From Alistipes sp. (GTDB lineage Bacteria; Bacteroidota; Bacteroidia; Bacteroidales; Rikenellaceae), in the NCBI GenBank assembly GCA_017560425.1, contig JAFZEX010000020.1:27604-91603 (forward strand): a stretch of DNA of 64,000 nucleotides, read 5' to 3'. Of this stretch, positions 41,749 through 51,349 are shown piece by piece; positions within the stretch are counted from its first letter, which is position 1, and the number at the start of each line of letters is the position of its first letter. The notes beneath the pieces were generated by a model, which saw only the letters and a list, made by a program, of their open reading frames with translations, searched no databases and was not told the origin of the DNA. Both the position numbers and the translations under genes were made by a program.

Positions 41749-44700
41749 TTACATCGATTCGTTAATTAGCTTCTGAAGCTCACGACGGCCAAGGAGCGTC
41801 TTCATCTCCTCGACATACTCAGCATCGACAATGCCACCACTTGTGAGGCGTGCCGAAGGTAGCTGAGTGTATATCTTCACAACGTTGCCAACGTGGTGCT
41901 GCATGAGCTCCATGTATGGATCATACTCGCTGCCTGGCGTTAGGAGGTTTACGTAGGTGATATAGTCCTTAGCAAGGCGGTCGAACGAGAGCTGGTTATC
42001 CACAAGCTGACGGCCAGCCTCAGGGTTAGCAACCCAATCGAAGCTACCAGCAAGCTCGCAACATAGATTTACAACCTCGAGAATATCGTACATCGAGTTA
42101 AAGAGCTCGATGCTCACCGATGGCGACAGGCTCTTACGGGTGTTATACTGCAAGTAGTAGTCTACCCACTCGCCACGCTCAGCGATATACTCTGCCGCAA
42201 GCTTATCACCCTTCTCGAAGAGTCGATCGGAGTGCTCCGACTGCTCATCGCTCAAGGCAAGAAGCTTGTCGAACGAGGCTGTAGAGATGCCCTCGTTGCG
42301 TGCTGTCGTTTGCAGCGCCTGAGCGGTCTCAGACAAGGTGTTAAAGTAGGCAAACTCGTCGCCATCGTCGCCAACATTTGGCGACATGCCGAGCTCGTCG
42401 CTCATGGTCGCCACAGCCTCCTCGAGATAGCCGATAGCGTTGCGAAGGAAGTACAAGCCACCATAGTAGTAGCCACTAACATATGGCATGATGGCGTTGT
42501 GAGTATATCCCACCTGTGCTGGTGGCAACATCTCGAGGCCACGATCCAACAGACGCTCTGCCGTAGTCACGCTCTGGTCGTTATCACGGCGAAGATGCGC
42601 CATGGCAAGGCGTGCGAAGTTCTCACGGAGGTGAGATGCCGAGAGGTTGTAGCGCACAAAGTAGTCGGCATATACACCCTTACGGTTTAGTCCACCAAAG
42701 CGTAGTGGCTGGTGTAGCTCGGAGCAATCCTCACCAAGATACTGAGGTGTGAGCTTATCAACATCCATGCTACCTACATCTGAACCCCTCGAATAGCGAG
42801 TCTTGATAGGCACAAAGAGGTAGCTATAACCATTAAATCGCACATAGTCGATAATGCCGTAGTCGCTAAGCATAGATGTCTGCGTGAATGCCAAGGCTCG
42901 CTTCCAATCGAAAGAAGCAAAGAGGTCGAGCATCATAAGGTGGTCACGTGTGACAACACTCTTGTCGAGGGTGATGTCTACCCTATCGACAATCTGCTCA
43001 CGCTCGCTCTCATCAACAATCTTTGCGGCGATGGCAGCATCCTTATCCACGTCGATATAGTAGCCGTCGGCAGCCAAGATATAGTCGGAGCGCTTGCCAT
43101 CGATATGGCTATTTACCGTAGGGTTAAGCTTACCCACCCAATGGTAGCCCTCAGGCAGAGGCTCGCCCTCAGCCAAGATGCGAGGGTTAGTGCCATCAGT
43201 AGCCAAGTACATAGCCACGTCGGAGTTAAACAGGCGGATAACATCCTTAAGGTTTAGCTTACCACTAAGCTCCCTGTTTAGATCCCAATAGTTGAGCATT
43301 GTTTGGTAGTCCTGCTTAAACTTCTCGTTCGAGTTGATGCCCTCGATAAGGTGCATAGCATTGACATACGTAACAATGGCGTTATACTCCTGGTCGTTAG
43401 GCACCAACGAGGGATCCTCATCAAAGGCGCTCACAACCTCCCACAGCTGATCCACAACACCCTCTGCCTGAAGGAGCGTATCGTAGATGCTATAGAAGGT
43501 TCCTGGCAGGCTACGCATGCGCTGATCGGCATCGTAGTAGCGAATGTCGTAGGTCTCCACACTCTCGATATATCGGCGCTTGAGGCGTAGATCACGGGCA
43601 CGCTGCGTGTCGAGCACATCGGCAAGCTCAGCAACGATAACCCAATCGTTCACAAAGCTATACTTTGTTGAGGGAATGGTGAAAGGCACACCATCAGCAT
43701 CGTTTGCTGCGAGCTTCATCTCGTCGATATACCACTCGCCGCCAAGATACGACGAGTTCATTATGCGAACATCCTTACGTACGCCCTCAACCTCCTGGCA
43801 GTACCATAGTGGGAAGGTGTCGTTATCGCCATAGTTGATGATGATACCATTCTCGGGCACTGTCTGCAGGTAGTTCCAGCCGATGTCGTGAGCATAGTAG
43901 CGTCCCGAACGGTCGTGGTCGTCCCAATTCTCGGCAGCAAGCACCACAGGGACACTCGACGAGAGGAGCAATGTGGCAACAACCATCGTCAGCGAGGCAC
44001 GCTTAAGCTTAAATCTACGTACAACATCTTCGACCATGTCGGCAATAGCCAACACGCCCAAGCCAATCCATATCGAGAAGGCGTAGAAGGCACCAGCATA
44101 CACATAGTCACGCTCACGAGGCTCGTCGGGAGCGGTATTAAAGTAGACAACAAGGGCAATACCCATCATCACGAAGAGGAGCAACACCACGAAGAAGTTG
44201 CGCCAATCGCGGTTGAGCTGATAGATAAGACCCATGAGGCCGAGCAACAACGGAAGGAAGAAGTAGGTGTTGCGACCAGCATTGTCGGCAACGCCGCTTG
44301 GCAGATTTTGCTGTGTTCCACAGAAGATTCTATCGATGAAGCCGATGCCCGACGACCAGCCGCCATCGAGGTATCTGCCATGCTCATCTTTGTTCATCTG
44401 AGTATCGTTCTGACGACCCACAAAGTTCCACATGAAGTAGCGCCAGAACATGTCGCCCATCTGATAGCCAACAAAGTAGCGGATATCCTCCCACGCCGTA
44501 GGCTCATACCACTCGCCCACGCCCTCTGCCGAGCGCAACACTTGTGGCTTATTGTCCTTGAGCTCCATCCAGCCAAGCTCGTAGGCATCCTTACGCTGGT
44601 AGTACCACATACGTGGGAAGAGGCGCATAGCCTCCTTAGGGTATTTATAGCCCTCGAACATCTCACGCTTCTCATACTTGCCACTCTCGGGGTTATACCA

Positions 44701-45855
44701 TGACATCATAGCCGAGTCGTACTCGCCAGGAAGATAGGTATCCTCGCTCTCGATGTCGGGGTTAATCTCCACGGGCGATAGTGGCTGTGCCGAGTAGTAA
44801 GGGCCACGAACGAGTGGTCGCTGACCATACTGATCACGGTTAAGCATGCTGAGCAACGTGTGAGGGTTCCAAGGGTTGTTGGAGTTCATCGGAGGGTTGG
44901 CATTAGCACGCACGATGACCATGGCGTACGACGAGAAGCCAATCAGGATCACCGTTAGGCACAACACCACTGCATTAGCAATGCGCTTCGAGTGGTTGTG
45001 GGTATAGACTATTAGATAGCCCAACAACACGAATACCACAACAAGGTAGAGCATCATGCCAACATTCACGGGCAAGCCGAGGCTATTTACCGCAAAGGTA
45101 TCGACAGCAGCACCGAGTGCCACGGTGTAGGGTATGATAACGCCATTTATCACGCCGAGGATCAGCACCGACACAACAAGGGCGAGGACAATCTTCAGAA
45201 AGTAGTCCTTCGCTGTTTTGAATTCGTACTGGCGGAAGAACCATATCATCACCAACGCTGGGATAGTCAGCAAGTTAAGGATATGGACACCAATCGACAA
45301 GCCCATGAGATAGACGATAAGTATTATCCAGCGCATAGAGGTGTGGCGCTCGGCATTCTCCTCCCAGCGCAGCATGAGCCACACCACTAACGATGTAAAC
45401 ATCGACGATAGAGCATATACCTCGCCCTCGACAGCCGAGAACCAGAAGGTGTCGGTGTAGGCATAAGCCAACGCACCAACAGCACCAGCACCAAGGATAA
45501 TGGCAATACGCTCGAGCGACAGCTCACGCTCCTCACGGGTGGTTATTCTGCGGGCAAGATGCGTGATTGTCCAGAAGAGGAACAATATGCAGAAGCCACT
45601 CGCCACGGCATTTAGCGCATTTATCATCATCGGCACATACTCGGGCGATGGGGCGAGCAATGACGCAAGGCGTGCAAGCATCATAAAGAGGGGTGCCCCA
45701 GGGGGGTGGCCCACCTCCAACTTATACGAGGTGGCAATAAACTCGCTACAATCCCAAAGGCTCGTTGTGGGCTCAATGGTGAGTAGGTATGAGAGTGTTG
45801 CAATGGCAAACACCGCCCAACCCACAATTTTATTCCAACGCTTAAATAGTTCCAT
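41749..45855 (-). CDS. DUF2723 multi-pass membrane protein (GT-C glycosyltransferase-like)
   Basis: A 1368-aa protein. The N-terminal DUF2723 region begins with [32 protein letters not shown] (split: WDCSEFI and GHPPGAPLF are the family hallmarks, the early acidic residue being the expected catalytic position of GT-C enzymes). About 12 hydrophobic helices span residues 15-340 and 540-680. The rest (about 690-1368) is a soluble, probably periplasmic, helical region. DUF2723 is related to the eukaryotic O-mannosyltransferase TMEM260, so transfer of a lipid-linked sugar to surface proteins is plausible. Substrate unknown. A -7-like TATATTTG on the minus strand (45894-45901) precedes it. Confidence 0.85.
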   Translation of the reverse strand: MELFKRWNKIVGWAVFAIATLSYLLTIEPTTSLWDCSEFIATSYKLEVGHPPGAPLFMMLARLASLLAPSPEYVPMMINALNAVASGFCILFLFWTITHLARRITTREERELSLERIAIILGAGAVGALAYAYTDTFWFSAVEGEVYALSSMFTSLVVWLMLRWEENAERHTSMRWIILIVYLMGLSIGVHILNLLTIPALVMIWFFRQYEFKTAKDYFLKIVLALVVSVLILGVINGVIIPYTVALGAAVDTFAVNSLGLPVNVGMMLYLVVVFVLLGYLIVYTHNHSKRIANAVVLCLTVILIGFSSYAMVIVRANANPPMNSNNPWNPHTLLSMLNRDQYGQRPLVRGPYYSAQPLSPVEINPDIESEDTYLPGEYDSAMMSWYNPESGKYEKREMFEGYKYPKEAMRLFPRMWYYQRKDAYELGWMELKDNKPQVLRSAEGVGEWYEPTAWEDIRYFVGYQMGDMFWRYFMWNFVGRQNDTQMNKDEHGRYLDGGWSSGIGFIDRIFCGTQQNLPSGVADNAGRNTYFFLPLLLGLMGLIYQLNRDWRNFFVVLLLFVMMGIALVVYFNTAPDEPRERDYVYAGAFYAFSIWIGLGVLAIADMVEDVVRRFKLKRASLTMVVATLLLSSSVPVVLAAENWDDHDRSGRYYAHDIGWNYLQTVPENGIIINYGDNDTFPLWYCQEVEGVRKDVRIMNSSYLGGEWYIDEMKLAANDADGVPFTIPSTKYSFVNDWVIVAELADVLDTQRARDLRLKRRYIESVETYDIRYYDADQRMRSLPGTFYSIYDTLLQAEGVVDQLWEVVSAFDEDPSLVPNDQEYNAIVTYVNAMHLIEGINSNEKFKQDYQTMLNYWDLNRELSGKLNLKDVIRLFNSDVAMYLATDGTNPRILAEGEPLPEGYHWVGKLNPTVNSHIDGKRSDYILAADGYYIDVDKDAAIAAKIVDESEREQIVDRVDITLDKSVVTRDHLMMLDLFASFDWKRALAFTQTSMLSDYGIIDYVRFNGYSYLFVPIKTRYSRGSDVGSMDVDKLTPQYLGEDCSELHQPLRFGGLNRKGVYADYFVRYNLSASHLRENFARLAMAHLRRDNDQSVTTAERLLDRGLEMLPPAQVGYTHNAIMPYVSGYYYGGLYFLRNAIGYLEEAVATMSDELGMSPNVGDDGDEFAYFNTLSETAQALQTTARNEGISTASFDKLLALSDEQSEHSDRLFEKGDKLAAEYIAERGEWVDYYLQYNTRKSLSPSVSIELFNSMYDILEVVNLCCELAGSFDWVANPEAGRQLVDNQLSFDRLAKDYITYVNLLTPGSEYDPYMELMQHHVGNVVKIYTQLPSARLTSGGIVDAEYVEEMKTLLGRRELQKLINESM

Positions 45856-45960
45856 ATTTGGTTTGCTTTTAATTTTTCTAAAGATTTAGCTTGCAAATAT
45901 AATAATATTTGCCCGATAAACGAACCAATAGCGTTGAAAATTGTTTGAAAAGAGGATAAA

Positions 45961-46090
45961 TTGGAGAAGACGACAAAGACCACAGAGAGAACAAAGGCCA
46001 CAGAGAGATTAGGGAAATTAATGAACTTAAGGAATTTAAGGAACAAAAAACTAAGTTCTCTAATTTCCCTAAATTCCTTAAATTCACTAT
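45961..46090. repeat. Purine-rich 9-bp-type repeat followed by cruciform-type palindrome
   Basis: ACAAAGACCACAGAGAGA / ACAAAGGCCACAGAGAGA (about 45973-46008) echoes the 16471-16552 array. It is followed by TTAGGGAAATTA (46009-46020), which pairs perfectly with TAATTTCCCTAA (46061-46072), and AAGGAATTT, which pairs with AAATTCCTT. It lies between the DUF2723 promoter side and the 3' end of queG. No ORF. Confidence 0.7.
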
Positions 46091-46102
46091 TCTTGATCTT
46101 AT

Positions 46103-47014
46103 CTACTCCTTCTTCACATTCCCCCTTATGCGCTCCAGGCCGCTACGTGTCATGGGCGTAGTGCCCGCCACAGCCTCAAACTCCGCTTCGGTCATTGCCG
46201 ACCAGCGCTCAGCAGTAAGCTCGTAGGGATTGATGCGGGGGTCAAATTTGGGGTTGCTGTGCAGTGGCGCATGTTGGTTAAATGGACACACCGACTGGCA
46301 GGCATCGCAACCAAAAATCCAGCCGTCGAGCGAGATGTTATCGTTGCACCCCTCACGCTCGATTGTGCGACACGAAATGCAGCGTCGAGTATCGACCAAC
46401 CTACTCTCCAAAATCGCCTGATTGGGGCATGCCTCAACACACCTTCGGCAACTACCACAACCTACACCCTCCATCGGCGTATCGTACTCATCTACAACAT
46501 CATTGATAACAAGCTCACCAAGATGAAACATCGTTCCGAGCTTAGGATTTACCACCAACGACTGACGGCCAATCCAGCCAAAACCAGCACGCACCGCAAG
46601 GCTCTTTTCAGCCACGGGAGCAGAGTCCACAAAGGCACGATATTTTAGCTCGGAATGCTCCCTTTTTAGCTCCTCGGCAAGCTCGGCAAGCATCGACTTT
46701 ATGGTTAGATGATAGTCGTCGTTGAGGGCATACGAGGCAATCTTTGCGCCAAAGCCCTCGTCGTAACCTCGACTATATGGCGAGAGGTACGACACTCCGC
46801 AGACAATCACGCTATGCGAGTTTTCGACCAAAAGTTGCACATCAAAGCGCTTGTCGATATTTCGCTCGAGATACGACAAAGTCGAGTGATTTCCCGCCAA
46901 CAGCCACTCCTCGAAGCATTTACGTTGCTCGACAAGGGCTTCGGCAGGCACCACACCAACTAAGTCGAAACCCACTTTTTTAGCCCTGTTTATTATAAAA
47001 TTTTTGGTAATCAT
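46103..47014 (-). CDS. queG: Epoxyqueuosine reductase
   Basis: A 303-aa protein from the ATG at 47014; a TTG six codons upstream is less likely. It has the QueG cobalamin-binding N-terminal domain with GWIGRQSLVVNPKLGTMFHLGEL, then two 4Fe-4S motifs: CGSCRRCVEACP and CDACQSVCPF. It reduces epoxyqueuosine to queuosine in tRNA anticodons and needs cobalamin, which links it functionally to the B12 uptake operon about 2 kb away. It stands alone on the minus strand. Confidence 0.94.
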   Translation of the reverse strand: MITKNFIINRAKKVGFDLVGVVPAEALVEQRKCFEEWLLAGNHSTLSYLERNIDKRFDVQLLVENSHSVIVCGVSYLSPYSRGYDEGFGAKIASYALNDDYHLTIKSMLAELAEELKREHSELKYRAFVDSAPVAEKSLAVRAGFGWIGRQSLVVNPKLGTMFHLGELVINDVVDEYDTPMEGVGCGSCRRCVEACPNQAILESRLVDTRRCISCRTIEREGCNDNISLDGWIFGCDACQSVCPFNQHAPLHSNPKFDPRINPYELTAERWSAMTEAEFEAVAGTTPMTRSGLERIRGNVKKE

Positions 47015-47109
47015 TGAAAAATTTTGTAGCAAATTTAATATTTTTTAATAAATAATTGGTAACTTGCACCCGATTTTTGTATTATATTTTCGTAAAACCG
47101 AACAATTCT

Positions 47110-48765
47110 ATGGAATTTAACACACTCTATGAGATAGTGAAGCACAGCGTGGAGAAGTTCTCTAAGCGCATTGCTTTCTCAATGATTGGTGGCGAGGATG
47201 TTTCGTACAAAGAGGTTGGCGAGCGCATCGAGAAGGTGCAGGATTTGTTGCTCAACGCCGGCGTGAATGCTGGCGACAAAGTGGCTATCCTCAGCTCGAG
47301 CATGCCTAACTGGGGCGTGTCATACTTTGCAGTGACCACTGCGGGCATGATTGCAGTACCTATCCTCCCCGACTTTACACCCGCCGAGCTCGACCTTATC
47401 ATCGAGCATGCCGAGGCTAAGGCTATACTCGTTTCCGACAAGCTCTACACCAAGCTCTCGAAGCAGACCTTGGAGAAGATGAACATCGTGATCCGTACCA
47501 AGGGTCTTAATGTCATCTCGCAGAATGTGGAGGCACGTGGCCAGAAGCGTATTCCCCAGCCCGACGACCTCGCAGCAATCATCTACACCTCGGGCACAAC
47601 ATCTAAGCCTAAGGGCGTGATGCTCACCCACTACAACATCGCAGCGCAGACAACAATCATTCCACCACTCTTCGAGTACAACGAGAATGACGTTCTGCTC
47701 TCAATCCTTCCGTTGGCACACACCTATGAGTGTACCCTCGGCATGATCTACCCATTCTCACGTGGTGCTCAGGTACACTACATGGACCGCCCACCTACCG
47801 CCTCGGCACTCATGCCAGCGTTGGCTCAGGTGCGTCCTACGGTTATCGCTTCGGTACCTCTTATCATGGAGAAGATCTATCGTGGTAAGATTGTGCCTAC
47901 ATTCCAAAAGAAGGCTATCACACGCAAGCTCTATGGCTGGGATTGGTCACGCAAGATTCTCCACCGCATTGCTGGTAAGCAGCTTATGAAGCTCTTTGGT
48001 GGTCGCATGCGCTTCTTTGCTATTGGTGGTGCTAAGTTCGACACCGAGGCTGAGCGCTTCTTGTATGAGGCTAAGTTCCCATACGGCATTGGCTATGGTC
48101 TTACCGAGACAGCTCCACTCGTTGCGGGCTGCGTGGGCGACATGGTACGTATCGGCTCGACAGGTCCTGCGTTGGAGGCAGTACAGATTCGCCTCGACGA
48201 CATCAACCCTGAGACAGGCCAGGGCGAGATCGTTGTTAAGACACCTTGCTGCATGAAGGGCTACTACAAAAACGAGGAGGCTACAAAGGCAGTATTCACT
48301 GAGGACGGCTGGTTCCGCACAGGTGACCTTGGTGCAATCTCGGAGGACGGCTGGATCTTTATCAAGGGTCGTCTTAAGAATATGATTGTTGGTCCTTCGG
48401 GCGAGAACATCTATCCTGAGGATATCGAGGAGGTTTTGAACTCTAACCGCTTTGTTGCCGAGTCGGTTGTTACTGAGGAGGATGGCAAGCTCATCGCCTT
48501 GGTATACTTCGACACATCGGCTCTTGAGGAGGCTTACGACGAGTTTAAGCACAAGATGGCTGTGAACAAGGAGCAGGTGGCACTCAAGATGGAGGAGATC
48601 AAGCGTGAGGTGTTGGAGTATGTAAACTCTAAGGTAAACCGCTTCTCGAAGATTACGAAGGTTGTGGATAACGAGGGTGAGTTTGAGAAGACTCCTACCA
48701 AGAAGATCCGCCGCTTCGTTTACGACCGTAGTAAGAAGCCTACAAATGAGGCAGATAAGAAGTAA
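47110..48765 (+). CDS. Long-chain fatty acyl-CoA synthetase (AMP-binding)
   Basis: The ATG at 47110 (551 aa) is used; the frame extends upstream only from a TTG with no coding character. Adenylate-forming motifs: P-loop IIYTSGTTSKPKGVML, GYGLTETAPL (A5), DGWFRTGDLGAISEDGWIFIKGRLKNMIV (A7-A8 region) and a C-terminal Lys in TPTKKIRRF. It activates fatty acids to acyl-CoA via acyl-AMP. It is shorter than eukaryotic ACSLs but normal for this bacterial group. Followed by a structured stretch and a terminator. Confidence 0.92.
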   Translation: MEFNTLYEIVKHSVEKFSKRIAFSMIGGEDVSYKEVGERIEKVQDLLLNAGVNAGDKVAILSSSMPNWGVSYFAVTTAGMIAVPILPDFTPAELDLIIEHAEAKAILVSDKLYTKLSKQTLEKMNIVIRTKGLNVISQNVEARGQKRIPQPDDLAAIIYTSGTTSKPKGVMLTHYNIAAQTTIIPPLFEYNENDVLLSILPLAHTYECTLGMIYPFSRGAQVHYMDRPPTASALMPALAQVRPTVIASVPLIMEKIYRGKIVPTFQKKAITRKLYGWDWSRKILHRIAGKQLMKLFGGRMRFFAIGGAKFDTEAERFLYEAKFPYGIGYGLTETAPLVAGCVGDMVRIGSTGPALEAVQIRLDDINPETGQGEIVVKTPCCMKGYYKNEEATKAVFTEDGWFRTGDLGAISEDGWIFIKGRLKNMIVGPSGENIYPEDIEEVLNSNRFVAESVVTEEDGKLIALVYFDTSALEEAYDEFKHKMAVNKEQVALKMEEIKREVLEYVNSKVNRFSKITKVVDNEGEFEKTPTKKIRRFVYDRSKKPTNEADKK

Positions 48766-48790
48766 CTCTTAAGGTGGGTTTTAAAAATTA

Positions 48791-48908
48791 GGTCGAGGCG
48801 ATTTGAGAGTTATTTTTGAGCAGACTTCTGCTTGAAAAGCGCAGAGAATAGCGGGCTATTTTCAAGATTTTCAAGCAGAAAGATGCCACAAATAGACTCA
48901 AAGCGACC
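48791..48908. repeat. Structured intergenic inverted-repeat element
   Basis: GGTCG..TTTGAG (48791-48807) pairs with CTCAAAGCGACC (48897-48908), enclosing a 13-bp perfect inverted repeat, TTCTGCTTGAAAA (48826-48838) with TTTTCAAGCAGAA (48868-48880). No T-tract follows, so it is not a simple terminator. It is non-coding and may belong to a repeat family or be a 3' UTR RNA of the acyl-CoA synthetase gene. Confidence 0.55.
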
Positions 48909-48982
48909 GAAATAAATTTACTTGGCAAACAGAATAGTTGATTACTAATTTATAGAACACACCTTAAATATAGGTATTTAAG

Positions 48983-49020
48983 AAATATGCGATTTGTTTT
49001 TGCAAGTCGCATATTTTTTT
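48983..49020 (+). terminator. Hairpin terminator overlapping the next promoter
   Basis: AAATATGCGATTTG pairs with CAAGTCGCATATTT (one G-U pair), followed by T7. The -33 TTTG of the riboswitch promoter lies in its loop. Confidence 0.8.
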
Positions 49021-49029
49021 ATACCTTTG
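48999..49029 (+). promoter_or_regulatory. Bacteroidota-type promoter of the cobalamin operon
   Basis: TTTG (48999-49002), 19 bp, TACCTTTG (49022-49029). Predicted start near 49036, just ahead of the riboswitch. Confidence 0.75.
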
Positions 49030-49037
49030 CACAAGCA

Positions 49038-49225
49038 TTGGTTCTCAGGAGTATTGCTACTCCATTGAGATTAAAAGGGAATCGGGTGAAAATCCCGAAC
49101 AGTTCCCGCTGCTGTGAATCTCACAGAGCTCGGCGACATCTATTGTCACTGGGGGCGCGTCCCCTGGGAAGGCATCGCAGAGCGAGATAAGTCAGAAGAC
49201 CTGCCAAGCGTTTATTACGAGATTG
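49038..49225 (+). promoter_or_regulatory. Cobalamin riboswitch
   Basis: The aptamer core is recognised by GGGTGAAAATCCCGAACAG-type J-region sequence, CCCGCTGCTGTGA and the B12 box AGTCAGAAGACCTGCCAA at about 49190-49206. With adenosylcobalamin or related corrinoid bound, such switches shut off the downstream genes, usually by hiding the ribosome-binding site or forming a terminator. Here a further 230 nt, including a G9 tract (49272-49280), separate the aptamer from the first start codon at 49454. That interval holds the expression platform, but I could not define it. Confidence 0.93.
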
Positions 49226-49453
49226 TGCCTGCGGCGAATGGGCTGGTCTAAAGACTTTATGTTTTCAGGTTGGGGGGGGGAACTCCTTATTGTATTATCA
49301 TCGAGCGCACCTGCGATAGGTGTCCACGACTTGCAATAGCCATAACTACATGGCTACCAACCCTAAGCATATCATCTTACTACCACCAAACATACGCATT
49401 GCAGCATCTCGTAGTGTTAAAGTTTACGGCGAATGACCTTTTAACAAAACATT

Positions 49454-51346
49454 ATGAGAAGATTACTATTTTTGGCCATGTGCATAGTAGCTATGCTCAC
49501 AGCAGCAACCAGCTGTCAGTTTGACCACACCGACATCTGGAACGAGATGGAGCAGATCAAGGATCGTATCGAGACCCTTGAGGAGGCAGTGATTAAGACC
49601 AACGAGGACATCGTAGCCCTACAAGCAATCGTAAACGCATTGCAGAAGAGTGTCTACGTAAGATCTGTGGAGCAGAGCTATGATGGCTACGTGATTAACT
49701 TCTCGGACGGCACATCTGCCACCATCTCGAATGGTAAGGATGGCGCTAACGGCACAAATGCCCCTGTTATCTCTATTAAGCAGGACGCTGACGGCAACTA
49801 CTACTGGACTATCGATGGCGAGTGGCTAATGGTTGATGGCGAGCAAGTACGTGCCAACGGCATTGACGGAGAGAATGGCGCAAATGGCGAGAACGGCATA
49901 AATGGCAAAGATGCTATCGCTCCCGAGGTACGCATCAACGAGATAACAAAGGAGTGGGAAATTTCTACCGACGGCGGTGTGACATGGACTTCAACAGGCG
50001 TTGTTGCCGAGGGTAAAGATGGCGCTGCGGGTTCGAATGGTACTAACGGCGCAAATGGCACAAATGGCGACTCACTATTCAAGAGTGTGGATACGTCAAA
50101 TCCTGACTATGTGACAATTACGCTCGCCAACGGCACAATATTCCGCCTTGCACGCTACGACGAGAGCTGCCCACTATTCATTATATATGCTCCTGCAGTA
50201 GCTGAGGTTGAGTATGGCAAGAGTGTAGAGTTTACGGTTGAGGAGGCAAACGTTGCCGACTATATGGTTAACACCCCTCAGGGTTGGCGAGCTAACTACT
50301 CTGAGAACGTTCTTACGGTTACTGCGCCAGCAAAGGATCTTTGCCACTACGACACCGAGGGCGTTATCGCCATTAGCGTAGTGTCCAAGGCCGGCAAGAG
50401 CTCTATTGTTAAGCTAAATGTTGTGGCAATTGAGATGACTCAGGAGCCAGAGCCAGAGCTTCCTTACGAACTCCGAGTGCTCACGTTCGAGGATAGCGAT
50501 GCTCGATTTGAGCCATACTACCTAGACTATGCTGATAATTGGAGTGGCATTGAGATTACTACTTGGAGCGACCTTGTAGATAATCCACAGTATGGTGGCC
50601 CTCTCACCTACGGCGATTTCATGAGTGCAATGTACACATGGTGGGACGAGGGCAACACCGAGCTTGCACACATCTTCCCAGATAACTATGCATATTGTTA
50701 TTGGGGAGGTGGTCACGCCATCTCGAACTACTGGGGTGAGGGCTTCTCGGACGAGGATCGTGATAGACTCATTGCCAAGTACTACGGCGAGGACTACGTT
50801 GCGAATAATGCGGGCAACGACCAGATGCTTGGCTGGTTTAACCTCCAGCTTATGACACCTGTACCAGCGCACTCGGGCGACAACTTCGTGGTACACTATG
50901 GCTACAAGGATTTCTTGTCGTATGTAGAGAATCTTCCTGAGCTATACTTTGCCGATGGCCAGGCACGTGTTATCGACCATATGTACGTGACAAACACAAG
51001 CTATACTCTCAACCAGCTATACAATGGTGTTAAGAGCGAGGCTGGCAACAGCTTTGGTGGCAGCTGGGAAGGCTTGACAGATGAGGCCTGGCTAAAGATT
51101 GTTGCTCAGGGCTTCGACGATGTTGATGCAGATGCTTATGCCGAGCCTATTAGCGAGGTGGAGTTCTATCTAGTACAGGGCATGGATGTGGTAACCGATT
51201 GGCAGAAGTGGGATTTGAGCGAGCTTGGCGCAGTAGCAAAAGTACGCTTCAACTTCCTCTACTCGGATGAGATGGGCGGACGATATGGCTTCACAATCCC
51301 TGGCTACTTCGCCTATGATGATGTAGCGGTACGTTTTGATAAATAA
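49454..51346 (+). CDS. DUF4988/DUF4465 surface lipoprotein of the B12 operon (BtuH-like)
   Basis: A 630-aa lipoprotein (lipobox TAATSC). A coiled coil (about 25-65) and a DUF4988-like domain (VRSVEQSYDGYVINFSDGTS) are followed by a collagen-like stretch rich in G-x-N/D triplets (about 95-220), an Ig-like segment and a C-terminal DUF4465 domain (about 340-630; RVLTFEDSDARFEPYYLDY ... GYFAYDDVAVRFDK). DUF4465 proteins in cobalamin loci of Bacteroides include the cobalamin-binding lipoprotein BtuH. Together with the riboswitch this indicates B12 capture at the cell surface. The stalk of coiled coil and collagen-like repeats would extend the binding domain outward. The next gene starts 3 bp later. 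Confidence 0.85.
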   Translation: MRRLLFLAMCIVAMLTAATSCQFDHTDIWNEMEQIKDRIETLEEAVIKTNEDIVALQAIVNALQKSVYVRSVEQSYDGYVINFSDGTSATISNGKDGANGTNAPVISIKQDADGNYYWTIDGEWLMVDGEQVRANGIDGENGANGENGINGKDAIAPEVRINEITKEWEISTDGGVTWTSTGVVAEGKDGAAGSNGTNGANGTNGDSLFKSVDTSNPDYVTITLANGTIFRLARYDESCPLFIIYAPAVAEVEYGKSVEFTVEEANVADYMVNTPQGWRANYSENVLTVTAPAKDLCHYDTEGVIAISVVSKAGKSSIVKLNVVAIEMTQEPEPELPYELRVLTFEDSDARFEPYYLDYADNWSGIEITTWSDLVDNPQYGGPLTYGDFMSAMYTWWDEGNTELAHIFPDNYAYCYWGGGHAISNYWGEGFSDEDRDRLIAKYYGEDYVANNAGNDQMLGWFNLQLMTPVPAHSGDNFVVHYGYKDFLSYVENLPELYFADGQARVIDHMYVTNTSYTLNQLYNGVKSEAGNSFGGSWEGLTDEAWLKIVAQGFDDVDADAYAEPISEVEFYLVQGMDVVTDWQKWDLSELGAVAKVRFNFLYSDEMGGRYGFTIPGYFAYDDVAVRFDK

Positions 51347-51349
51347 TAT

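Noticed and set aside
49270-49524. An 84-codon frame beginning in the G9 tract
   Set aside because: It overlaps the signal peptide of the B12-operon gene in another frame and starts from a non-ATG codon; the riboswitch context explains the region.
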